The notes beneath the pieces are model-generated. The model saw nothing but the letters and a program-made list of their open reading frames with translations. It searched no databases and was not told the DNA's origin. From Euzebyella marina (GTDB lineage: Bacteria > Bacteroidota > Bacteroidia > Flavobacteriales > Flavobacteriaceae), in assembly GCF_014855515.1 (NCBI RefSeq), contig NZ_JACYFK010000001.1, positions 1,364,001 to 1,428,000 on the forward strand: 64,000 nucleotides of DNA, in the 5' to 3' direction. Positions 56,500 through 64,000 of this stretch are shown here, piece after piece (the first letter of the stretch is position 1; each line of letters starts with the position of its first letter). Both the position numbers and the translations under genes were made by a program.

Positions 56500-58686
56500 A
56501 TGAGATATTTTCAATGCATGTTGCTGTTTTTAGTGTTTGGCTGTGCGACTGGAACAAAACAATCGGAGGCGGAACGATGGAAAAGCCAAGCGGAACAGAT
56601 AGAAATCATTCGCGACGACTTTGGGGTGCCTCACATTTACGGCAAAACTGATGCCGATGCCGTTTTTGGGCTACTCTATGCCCAGTGCGAAGATGATTTC
56701 AACCGCGTAGAGCAGAACTACTTGTGGGCTATAGGACGCTTGGCCGAAGTTGATGGTCAAGAGTATTTATATAGTGACCTGCGGGCGAATTTATTTATGA
56801 CAGAAGAAGAGGCGAAAATCAAATATGAAGGGAGTCCCGATTGGTTAAAGAAACTTTGCGATGCCTTTGCTGATGGAATCAATTATTACCTTCATACACA
56901 TCCGGAAGTGAAACCAAGGCTCTTGACCAGGTTCGAACCTTGGATGCCCATGTATTTTAGTGAAGGCTCTATTGGGGGCGATATAGAAAGAATTTCGATA
57001 GAAAAAATAAAATACTTTTATAAGAATGGTGATGTAGAACAAACTCATTCCCGACTAGATAGTGTTGCTTCGGTCTCTCAAGAACAGCCCTTGACAGAGC
57101 CTCAAGGCTCCAACGGAATTGCCCTTTCCGGCTCGCTTACTAAGTCGGGCAATGCCATGTTGCTTATCAATCCGCATACCTCATTTTATTTTCGTGGCGA
57201 GGTTCATGTAGTCTCTGAAGAAGGGCTTAATGCCTATGGCGCCGTTACTTGGGGGCAGTTTTTTGTTTACCAAGGGTTCAATGAGAAAACAGGTTGGATG
57301 CATACCTCTACCTATACCGATGTGATGGATGAGTTCAAAGAGACAATTTTAGAAACCGAGGGTAAACTGTTCTACCAATACGGTGAAGAATTGCGACCGG
57401 TAAAAAAATCGGAAATAACGCTTAAATATAAATCGGATAATGGTATGAAGGAGAAGACCTTTCCCATATATCGCACCCATCATGGGCCGATTACGCATTC
57501 GGTTGATGGACAGTGGACGGCCTCTGCCATGATGTGGGAACCCGCAATGGCATTAGAACAATCTTTTGTTCGAACCAAGAAAGAAGGGTATAAAGGATTT
57601 AGGGAGATGATGGACATAAGAACCAACTCGAGTAACAATACCGTATACGCCGATGCCGAGGGTAACATCGCTTATTTTCACGGTAATTTTATTCCAAAAC
57701 GCGATACCTCTTTTGATTATTCGAACCCCGTTGATGGAAGCAACCCTAAAACGGACTGGCAAGGGCTTCATACGGTTGATGAGAACATTTTGGTTCGTAA
57801 TCCTGCAAACGGATGGATTCAAAATTGCAACTCAACCCCTTTTACTTCAGCTTCCAATTACAGTCCGAAAGCGGAAGACTACCCGTATTATATGTCTCGT
57901 GACCAAGAAAATTATAGAGGTATTCATGCTATTGCCCTATTGAAAAAGGCAAAAGACTTTACCTTGGATAGTCTTATTCATTTGGCACACGACCCTTATC
58001 TTCCTGCTTTTCAAGTTCTGATACCGAGCTTGGTGAAGGCCTATGACGATAATGTTAAATCGGGCGGACAGTTAGAAGGACCTATAGATGAGTTGAGAAA
58101 GTGGGATTATACCACCTCTAAAGAGTCGGTTGCGATGACCTTAGCACATTTTTACGGAATCTTGGTTTATGAAAGAATGCATAGGCCAGAAGGAATGTCT
58201 TATATGGAATTGATGGACCACTGGGCACAAACCGGTGATGATGTAGGTCAGCTTCAAATTTTATTGGAAACGGTAGAGAGACTGGAAAAAGATTTCGGCA
58301 CGTGGCAGATGCCTTGGGGAGAAGTGAACCGATACCAGCGTTTAGATGGTGCCATTCGCCAATCTTTTGACGAAGATAAGCCAAGTATTCCCATTGGTTT
58401 TGCCTCTGGGCGATGGGGAGCCCTAGCCGCCTATGGGGTTAGTTATACCAACAACACAAAGAAAATATTCGGTACAAGGGGCAATAGCTTTGCTGCGGTC
58501 GTTGAGTTTGGTGAAAAGGTACGGGCCAAAAGTATTTTGGCAGGCGGACAGAGCGGTGACCCTAATTCTCCACATTTCGATGATCAAATAGAAAGGTACG
58601 CCCAAATGGATTGGAAAGAAGTACCCTATTATCGTGAAGACGTTCTTAAAAGAGCAGTAAAGACTTATGTTCTCGGAAATCGATAA
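56500..58686 (+). CDS. penicillin acylase-family lipoprotein (N-terminal nucleophile hydrolase)
   Basis: A 728-residue protein with a lipoprotein signal ending LVFGC (Cys at 15). The alpha-chain region starts with IEIIRDDFGVPHIYGKT, and the autocatalytic cleavage site is at Ser204 in GSNGIALSGSLTKSG, the Ntn-hydrolase nucleophile that becomes the beta-chain N-terminus. LLINPHTSF and TNSSNNTVYADAEGNIAYFHG are further family segments. Relatives hydrolyse amide bonds in beta-lactams or acyl-homoserine lactones; the substrate here is unknown. The ATG at 56500 starts the signal peptide; a TTG at 56467 would add 11 residues and is less likely. Confidence 0.9.
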   Translation: MRYFQCMLLFLVFGCATGTKQSEAERWKSQAEQIEIIRDDFGVPHIYGKTDADAVFGLLYAQCEDDFNRVEQNYLWAIGRLAEVDGQEYLYSDLRANLFMTEEEAKIKYEGSPDWLKKLCDAFADGINYYLHTHPEVKPRLLTRFEPWMPMYFSEGSIGGDIERISIEKIKYFYKNGDVEQTHSRLDSVASVSQEQPLTEPQGSNGIALSGSLTKSGNAMLLINPHTSFYFRGEVHVVSEEGLNAYGAVTWGQFFVYQGFNEKTGWMHTSTYTDVMDEFKETILETEGKLFYQYGEELRPVKKSEITLKYKSDNGMKEKTFPIYRTHHGPITHSVDGQWTASAMMWEPAMALEQSFVRTKKEGYKGFREMMDIRTNSSNNTVYADAEGNIAYFHGNFIPKRDTSFDYSNPVDGSNPKTDWQGLHTVDENILVRNPANGWIQNCNSTPFTSASNYSPKAEDYPYYMSRDQENYRGIHAIALLKKAKDFTLDSLIHLAHDPYLPAFQVLIPSLVKAYDDNVKSGGQLEGPIDELRKWDYTTSKESVAMTLAHFYGILVYERMHRPEGMSYMELMDHWAQTGDDVGQLQILLETVERLEKDFGTWQMPWGEVNRYQRLDGAIRQSFDEDKPSIPIGFASGRWGALAAYGVSYTNNTKKIFGTRGNSFAAVVEFGEKVRAKSILAGGQSGDPNSPHFDDQIERYAQMDWKEVPYYREDVLKRAVKTYVLGNR

Positions 58687-58707
58687 TACTTTGGTAAACC
58701 TACCCTA

Positions 58708-59742
58708 TCAAGCTGGTATTTGTTGGCTAAGGCAATGTAGGGTGCCAAAACCCCAAATAATATCGATGCAGCTTATACCAATGACTTTTCTGTCAGGAAA
58801 ACAATCCGCTAGAATATTCAGGGCCAAACGGTCGTTTTCATCATTAAAGACGGGAACGAGCACCGTTTCGTTCAATATCAAAAAGTTGGCATAGCTGGCC
58901 GGAAGTTGTAAATCATCAAAGATAATATTACGCGGCATCGGCAGTTCGATGACATTTAAAGGCTTTCCGTTTTCCAATTTAGCTTTCCGTAGAATTTTCA
59001 GGTTTTCCTGTAAAGGATGATAGTTTTTTTCGTTAAGGTCGTTTTCAACGACTGTAACAACGGTATCTTCATTTACAAACCTGCAAAGGTCATCAATATG
59101 GCCGTGAGTATCGTCACCGGCAATACCGTCTTTCACCCAAATGGTATTGGTGATACCCAAATACTCTTTAAAGATCGCTTCATAGTCCGATTTGGTAAAA
59201 CCTACATTTCTTACTTGAATTTCCGGATGCAACAAACACTCTTCTGAAGTAATGAGGGTGCCCTTTCCATTCACCTCAAGCGCACCACCTTCCAGAACTA
59301 CCTTTTTTCCTTTATAAGTAACCTGGGTGAGCGGAACGTTAAGTATTTCGGCCACCTTTGAAGGTACATGCTGGTCTAGTTTCCAGTTTTTGTATTTGGC
59401 CCAGCCGTTAAAATTAAAATTGAGCGCTTCCCGTTTACTTCCATTTTTGACAATGATAGGTCCGGAGTCACGCATCCAACTTCGGTTGGTCTTTTGTTCA
59501 ATATAGGTTATGTTCTTTAAATTGACCGATGCCAATGCCAACATATCGTTGACCTTAGTTTTTAAAGCGTCGTTTTTTACTATTAAAAAAACCTTTTCTA
59601 CTTCGGCCACCTTTTTAAAGAATTCCACAAAGGCCCACTGAACGGCCGCATATTTGCCCGGCCAATCATTACCGTTGTGCGGAAAGCAAAGTAATACACC
59701 CTCTTGTTTTTCCCATTCGGCAGGAAATCTTCTGTTTGCCAT
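58708..59742 (-). CDS. aguA: agmatine deiminase
   Basis: A 344-residue member of the agmatine deiminase / bacterial peptidylarginine deiminase family. It shows W90-MRDSGP (substrate-binding Asp in NRSWMRDSGP), EGGALEVNGKG, the catalytic DDTHGHIDD (210-218) and the C-terminal nucleophile C337 in GTLHCLSQQ. It has no signal peptide, so it is cytoplasmic and best fits agmatine deiminase, which yields N-carbamoylputrescine and ammonia. The gene for the next enzyme lies immediately upstream with a 2-bp gap, which strongly supports the assignment. Confidence 0.93.
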   Translation of the reverse strand: MANRRFPAEWEKQEGVLLCFPHNGNDWPGKYAAVQWAFVEFFKKVAEVEKVFLIVKNDALKTKVNDMLALASVNLKNITYIEQKTNRSWMRDSGPIIVKNGSKREALNFNFNGWAKYKNWKLDQHVPSKVAEILNVPLTQVTYKGKKVVLEGGALEVNGKGTLITSEECLLHPEIQVRNVGFTKSDYEAIFKEYLGITNTIWVKDGIAGDDTHGHIDDLCRFVNEDTVVTVVENDLNEKNYHPLQENLKILRKAKLENGKPLNVIELPMPRNIIFDDLQLPASYANFLILNETVLVPVFNDENDRLALNILADCFPDRKVIGISCIDIIWGFGTLHCLSQQIPA

Positions 59743-59744
59743 TT

Positions 59745-60632
59745 CTACTCGATGAAGCGTTTGGTCAGGTCTTGAAAAGCATCAATTCTACGATCACGGA
59801 AAAAAGGCCAGTTTTGACGAACATTTTCTTGATGTGCCAAATCAATTTCTGCAATCAAAAGCTCTTCTTTATCGGTCGATGCCTTTGCTAAAATCTCGCC
59901 TTGCGGGCCACAAATAAAAGATTGGCCCCAGAATTCGATTCCGTCGGTATCGGGTAGGTATTTTTCAAGTCCTATGCGGTTGGCCGCGGCTACATAGATT
60001 CCGTTGGCCACTGCATGCCCTTTCATGACGTTCATCCAAGCGCCGTATTGGTTTTCACCATATTGCTCTTTCTCAAAAGGATGCCAACCTATAGCAGTGG
60101 GATAAAAAAGTACCTCTGCACCTTGCATGGCGGTTAATCTCGCCGCCTCTGGATACCATTGATCCCAGCAGATAAGGGTGCCGATATTCCCTTTTTTAGT
60201 ACTTATGGATTGGAAACCGAGATCACCCGGCGTGAAATAGAATTTTTCATAAAAGTGTGGGTCATCAGGAATGTGCATCTTACGGTAAAGCCCGGCACGT
60301 GAACCATCCGTATCGATGATATAGGCACTGTTGTGATAGATACCGGCCATACGCTTTTCAAAAAATGGCACCACTATGGCCACATTCAATTGTTTAGCCA
60401 ATTCGCTGAAGGCCGTAAAGGAAATATCACCTAATGGCTCCGCTAAAGAAAAATTTGAAACATCTTCACTTTGGCAGAAATAGTGACTACTGTACAATTC
60501 AGGTAGACAGATGACTTCAGCTCCTGCTTCGGCCGCCTTTTTTACCCAATGCAAACATTTTTTTCTATTCTCTTCCGGAGTATTGTCCAAATTAAGCTGA
60601 ACAACCCCAATTTTGTAGTTTTTATAACCCAT
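59745..60632 (-). CDS. aguB: N-carbamoylputrescine amidohydrolase
   Basis: A 295-residue nitrilase-superfamily enzyme with the Glu-Lys-Cys triad E45 (CLPELYSS), K118 (YRKMHIPDD) and C155 (LICWDQWYPEAARL). The YRKMHIPDDPHFYEKFYF segment is typical of N-carbamoylputrescine amidases. It converts N-carbamoylputrescine to putrescine, CO2 and ammonia, completing the plant-type agmatine route to polyamines together with the deiminase encoded 2 bp downstream. Confidence 0.95.
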   Translation of the reverse strand: MGYKNYKIGVVQLNLDNTPEENRKKCLHWVKKAAEAGAEVICLPELYSSHYFCQSEDVSNFSLAEPLGDISFTAFSELAKQLNVAIVVPFFEKRMAGIYHNSAYIIDTDGSRAGLYRKMHIPDDPHFYEKFYFTPGDLGFQSISTKKGNIGTLICWDQWYPEAARLTAMQGAEVLFYPTAIGWHPFEKEQYGENQYGAWMNVMKGHAVANGIYVAAANRIGLEKYLPDTDGIEFWGQSFICGPQGEILAKASTDKEELLIAEIDLAHQENVRQNWPFFRDRRIDAFQDLTKRFIE

Positions 60633-60732
60633 TCAGATATCTTTTTGCAGGTATTATGCTATGCGAAGATATATAAATTATACTAGGATAATTTAACGGA
60701 AAAGCCCATAAAATGGCAATAAGAAAAGCTGT

Positions 60733-61383
60733 TTACTCTTTGGTAATGATCAAAGTGGCCTTCGAGCCTGTCGATAAGAGCCACTTGTTGGAGTAGATCA
60801 ACTGCCCTTGGTCATCGTAGACATCTACTTGAGCGGTATTCGGTGGCGAAGAGCCGACGTTTAATGCTTCGAAATCAATTCGGTTGAAACCTTCTTCCAA
60901 ATCGATATTGACCCCTTTAAAGCTTCCGGTAAGTAAAATATTAGGGTCGATGACGCGGTCGTTCATGTAGATTTTAACGCGGTCACCATCAACGAATTCA
61001 TGGTCTCGACACACAATACCGACAAATTTCCCATTACTTTTAACGTCGCCCAGGTACATATCGGCAAAATGCTGCTTAGAGCCTTCTTTAGGTTCACGCG
61101 GACCTGCCTTTGGGTCGATTTTCATTCCATAACCCGCTTGTACCAATTCCCTATCATCAATCATTTTGACAGGATTGCGATTCGTCATATCAATATTGGT
61201 CTCGGGGTTATCTACTACAGAAGGAATTTTCAGTGCCGTACCTTGCTGTGGCTTTTTGGTGTCGTCTATTTTATTGGCCGCCTCAATTTTCAATTCTTTC
61301 TGAACCGGAATATCGGTCTGGGCCATGCCTAAAGAGCATAGCAAACCGAGAGCACACGTTATGAACCAATTATTCCTATCCAT
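60733..61383 (-). CDS. uncharacterised secreted protein
   Basis: A 216-residue exported protein with a signal peptide (about 1-22, ending GMAQ). The mature N-terminal part (to about residue 95) is low in hydrophobics and likely flexible (AANKIDDTKKPQQGT, DNPETNIDMTNRNPVKMI). The C-terminal part (about 105-216) has a beta-sandwich-like strand pattern (VGIVCRDHEFVDGDRVKIY, VNIDLEEGFNRIDFEAL, AQVDVYDDQGQLIYSNK). I do not recognise a family. The ATG at 61383 starts at the signal peptide; one at 61419 adds 12 residues. It is in line with the SGNH hydrolase and agmatine genes but separated by 50-100 bp gaps. Confidence 0.78.
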   Translation of the reverse strand: MDRNNWFITCALGLLCSLGMAQTDIPVQKELKIEAANKIDDTKKPQQGTALKIPSVVDNPETNIDMTNRNPVKMIDDRELVQAGYGMKIDPKAGPREPKEGSKQHFADMYLGDVKSNGKFVGIVCRDHEFVDGDRVKIYMNDRVIDPNILLTGSFKGVNIDLEEGFNRIDFEALNVGSSPPNTAQVDVYDDQGQLIYSNKWLLSTGSKATLIITKE

Positions 61384-61436
61384 AATGATCGATAGTAAAG
61401 ATAGCAAATACCCTGCCACAGGGGCTTAACGCTATG

Positions 61437-62180
61437 TTAAAACGAAAAATTACGAAAAATCGTATCGGCGATTAATTGGTGTCCGTTCTTATTGGGATGA
61501 ATGGGGTCTGAGTCATAACAGTTTTCTTGCTGCTGCAACAAAGGGGTATGTATATCAATTTCCATTTTTGACATCGGGTGCTGCATGTTCAGAACGATGG
61601 ACTTAAATTCTTGTAATACCTCTTTTTCATATGCTGGATATGGATTTTTATACCCATATGGAATCTCATTGGAAAGCTCTGATAAAGGGGCCGCTTCTAA
61701 AGCCAAAGGGGGTGGGGTAAGTAGAATAGCACCGATTTCTTTCTGGCGGAGTTTTTCGAGAAAAGAGTATACACCTATCTTAAAACTATTGAACAACTCT
61801 TCGGAAGGTTTTCCGTAAATACCACAATTGATGCCATAGCAGAAAAGGGCCAAATCGATAGGCGTTTTGGTCAATATATCATCTAGTCGCTCAAATAGGT
61901 AGGGCCTTGGCCCAGGATGGTCTTCTTCGGTAAGCCCTGAAACAGTTTCGCTACTTTTGCCAAAATTGATGAGCCTTACATTTAGTTCTGGATGCTCTTT
62001 GTCAAGTTTTGCCTGGAGCATTTCGACATAGCCAAAACCACCGGCATTGGTAATGCTATCGCCAAAGCAACCTACAGTCAAGTTTCTCTCGAGCTTAAAT
62101 TTGTTCGAGTCCGAGCAGGCCGCAAAACTGGAGGCAATAATTGCGGCGATTGAGGTTTGTAAAAAATGTCTTCTATTCAT
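61437..62180 (-). CDS. SGNH/GDSL-type hydrolase lipoprotein
   Basis: A 247-residue hydrolase with a lipoprotein signal ending FAAC (Cys at 22) and a twin-arginine-like start (NRRHFLQTS), so export could be by Tat. SGNH blocks are visible: the nucleophile serine in FGDSIT (39-44), Gly in the following segment, Asn in YGINCG, and the Asp/His pair in DPIHPNKNGHQ near the end. Such enzymes are esterases or deacetylases on sugars, peptidoglycan or lipids; the substrate is unknown. Confidence 0.87.
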   Translation of the reverse strand: MNRRHFLQTSIAAIIASSFAACSDSNKFKLERNLTVGCFGDSITNAGGFGYVEMLQAKLDKEHPELNVRLINFGKSSETVSGLTEEDHPGPRPYLFERLDDILTKTPIDLALFCYGINCGIYGKPSEELFNSFKIGVYSFLEKLRQKEIGAILLTPPPLALEAAPLSELSNEIPYGYKNPYPAYEKEVLQEFKSIVLNMQHPMSKMEIDIHTPLLQQQENCYDSDPIHPNKNGHQLIADTIFRNFSF

Positions 62181-62218
62181 GGGGCCTTATGAAAGAGCTT
62201 AAGACTCCGTAAATTACA

Positions 62219-63289
62219 TCATTTCCACGTTCTTTTTAGGAAGTTGATGAAATTTGAATGAAGAATTTTTTCTACATCTTCAGCGTTATAGCCTCTTTTT
62301 GACAAAAGCGCGGGTATTTTCTGTAAATCTGCTATGGTATCAATATCCATAGGCCCTTGTTCGGTGCCGAAACCGCCATCTAGGTCGGTTCCTATTCCGA
62401 CGTGATCGGTATTCCCTGCGATTTGGCAAATGTGGTCTAGGTTATCGACCATCTGCTGTAACGAGCAATTAGCGGTTACTGGGTCCGATTTGCCTCTTAC
62501 CCAGTTGGGCACCATCATCCATGCATCGAGAACCATGCCTATAACTGCCCCTCTACTGATGAGTTCTTTAATTTGTTCATCAGAAAATTGTCTGTTATGG
62601 TCGACCAAGGCTCTACAGTTATTGTGGCTCGCCCAAACCGGACCTTGATAACAATCCATAGCTTCCCAAAAACTTTGGTCACACAGGTGTGTGGCATCCA
62701 AAATCAAATTCAATCTTTCGATTTCTTTCAATAGCTCCTTGCCTTTTACTCCAATCCCACCGACTGAATCTGTTCCGAACGCGTAAGTACCCGGCCCATA
62801 GTGCGCCGGTCCAATAGCTCTCAGCCCCTGTTCATAAGATTTTTCTAAATGCTCTAGGGTGACTATCGAATCGGCACCTTCTAAACTCAGAATGTAGCCG
62901 ATAGGCTTTTTCCCTTCCTGGGTATTCCAAAAATCGAGGTGGTTTTCTAGTTCTACCGTGTTGGTGATTTGTACCAATTCGCCGATTTCCTCCATAGAAC
63001 GGTACCAAGTGAGCTGGCCTTGGGTTTGGGCCCAAGCCTGATGTGGAGATTTCCAACCTGGCAGATTATTACCTTTTTTTACGTACCGCGCAATTTGCGT
63101 TGCCATACATAGGCCGATATTACCTTTTCTCATGGCATCGAACGATACCGTATTTTTACCACGATCCGGTTTATCGGTCATGCCCATTTCACTTTTTCTG
63201 ATTTCTTCAACGGGCCAGGTCAAATCTCGATTCCATTCCATAGCGTTCATGGATAGGTCGAGGTGGGCATCGAAAATAAATGCACTCAT
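62219..63289 (-). CDS. membrane dipeptidase-family (M19) metallopeptidase
   Basis: A 356-residue zinc peptidase of the renal-dipeptidase family. Metal ligands visible are H9 and D11 in FDAHLDLS, the bridging Glu in ILSLEGADSI, His in ILDATHLCD, and VWASHNNCRAL; GIGTDLDGGFG is the C-terminal family motif. There is no signal peptide, so it is cytoplasmic. M19 enzymes cleave dipeptides, often those with a C-terminal D-amino acid. Its start overlaps the end of a D-threonine aldolase-like gene by four bases, pointing to D-amino acid or dipeptide catabolism. Confidence 0.92.
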   Translation of the reverse strand: MSAFIFDAHLDLSMNAMEWNRDLTWPVEEIRKSEMGMTDKPDRGKNTVSFDAMRKGNIGLCMATQIARYVKKGNNLPGWKSPHQAWAQTQGQLTWYRSMEEIGELVQITNTVELENHLDFWNTQEGKKPIGYILSLEGADSIVTLEHLEKSYEQGLRAIGPAHYGPGTYAFGTDSVGGIGVKGKELLKEIERLNLILDATHLCDQSFWEAMDCYQGPVWASHNNCRALVDHNRQFSDEQIKELISRGAVIGMVLDAWMMVPNWVRGKSDPVTANCSLQQMVDNLDHICQIAGNTDHVGIGTDLDGGFGTEQGPMDIDTIADLQKIPALLSKRGYNAEDVEKILHSNFINFLKRTWK

Positions 63290-64000
63290 AAATTTATTGA
63301 TTGGTTACGTGCGGCAACTAGCCATGTATTGGTTACTTCATTATTTTTTACCACCTGTAAATGGTGTTGCTTTGCTACGGTAGGGCATATGTGCATAGGA
63401 ATGCAATAGATTACATCTCCTATCTCAAAGTCTTTGGCATTCTCCGTCTCTATGACAAAATGTTCCTCGCTTTGCCCTAACTGCTTCCAATTCTTGACAT
63501 TTAAAAACTTCACCCTAGGAAAATTCATTTCAGAGGCCAACCACTTATGGCCCAAATCTAGGCAAATGGTATTTTCATTGGGTTTGCTGATGATTCTTGT
63601 CAGCAGAACTGCTGAAGATTTAAAATCCATTTCTGGAAAAAGCCCACCATAGCCGGCATCCCAAAGTAGTGTAGTGCCAGGGCTGGCTTCCACTCCTTTT
63701 CTTTTACAGTGAAAGGGGTACGATGGTGATCCACCTGCCACTATATGTGGAACAGGCATTCCTTGCGATTGAATCTGATTTGAAAAATCAACCACGGACT
63801 GAAATGCTTTATCGCAATCGACTTTTCTCTGAGAGGGGTCGGTATTACGAAGGTGACCGTCGTAAACATGTAGGCCCATTATCTCAACATTAGGGCTTTC
63901 AAAGGCGGCTTGATATAGCTGTAATGCTTTTTCATGGGGTGCAATACCGGTTCGGTTCATACCATTATTGATGTCAAGCCATAAGCGGACGGTGATATCC
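63286..64000 (-). CDS. D-threonine aldolase / D-serine dehydratase-like PLP enzyme, C-terminal part (cut by window edge)
   Basis: The frame is open through the right edge; residues just before the ATG at 63960 (LWLDINNGMNRTGI across it) match the alanine racemase-like barrel, so that ATG is internal. About 238 residues are visible. GLHVYDGHLRN, VAGGSPSYPFH and LLWDAGYGGLFPEMDF are typical of D-threonine aldolases, and the end has VIYCIPMHICPTV, corresponding to the metal-binding HxC region of this family (H and C in MHICP). It would cleave or dehydrate D-hydroxy amino acids using PLP. It overlaps the M19 dipeptidase start by ATGA. Confidence 0.88.
   Translation of the reverse strand, partial: DITVRLWLDINNGMNRTGIAPHEKALQLYQAAFESPNVEIMGLHVYDGHLRNTDPSQRKVDCDKAFQSVVDFSNQIQSQGMPVPHIVAGGSPSYPFHCKRKGVEASPGTTLLWDAGYGGLFPEMDFKSSAVLLTRIISKPNENTICLDLGHKWLASEMNFPRVKFLNVKNWKQLGQSEEHFVIETENAKDFEIGDVIYCIPMHICPTVAKQHHLQVVKNNEVTNTWLVAARNQSINL

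Noticed and set aside
1-64000. CRISPR arrays, tRNA or rRNA genes, prophage
   Set aside because: No regularly spaced short repeats, cloverleaf-forming segments, rRNA-like stretches or phage structural genes were noticed by eye; a tRNAscan or CRISPR finder run would settle small cases.

Overview
The window looks like chromosomal DNA of a marine-type Flavobacteriaceae (Bacteroidota). The signs are moderate AT-richness, type IX secretion (T9SS) C-terminal sorting domains, DUF4271, DUF4296 and DUF2807 proteins, a TonB-dependent receptor paired with a lipoprotein, and -33/-7 promoters of the TTG-N17-23-TAnnTTTG kind. The genus cannot be fixed from the sequence. No rRNA, tRNA, CRISPR array, transposase or phage gene was seen.

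Layout. 0-14.2 kb is mostly housekeeping: a partial Lrp/AsnC regulator, a saccharopine dehydrogenase-family enzyme, DUF423, PEP carboxykinase, uroporphyrinogen-III synthase with DUF4271 and a GT39-type membrane glycosyltransferase, polyprenol-phosphate glycosyltransferase, dihydroorotase, a DUF4296 lipoprotein, an SDR epimerase, TyrRS, a lipoprotein, a LuxE-like protein and a SlyD-like FKBP. 14.2-22.1 kb is a surface module: two tiny T9SS sorting-domain proteins, a two-repeat lipoprotein and a TonB receptor, divergent from a PhoB/PhoR-like pair. The shared intergenic region holds 11-bp-phased ATGTTA half-sites. 22.1-23.8 kb encodes TrmB, a LysE-family exporter and an alkyltransferase-like protein.

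23.8-51.4 kb is the most distinctive part. A histidine kinase with no extracytoplasmic sensor domain and a sigma54-type response regulator lie divergent from a long efflux cluster: TolC, HlyD/MacA adaptor, MacB/LolD-type ATPase, DUF2807 protein, eight tandem ~770-810 aa FtsX/MacB-type permeases, and a second ATPase with altered motifs. Each permease appears to be an internal duplication (8 TM helices, two periplasmic domains), so each could be a complete pore served by common ATPase, adaptor and outer-membrane parts. Two sigma54-like promoters (before tolC and before permease 6) share an 18/20-identical block at nearly the same distance from the GG-N10-GY core, which suggests one regulator drives both halves.

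51.6-64 kb returns to metabolism: an Mrp-type ATPase with a NifU-like scaffold, ferredoxin reductase and [2Fe-2S] ferredoxin; an MsbA-like exporter; a penicillin-acylase-family lipoprotein; the two-step agmatine-to-putrescine pathway; a secreted protein of unknown function; an SGNH hydrolase; and an M19 dipeptidase overlapping a D-threonine aldolase-like gene cut by the window edge.
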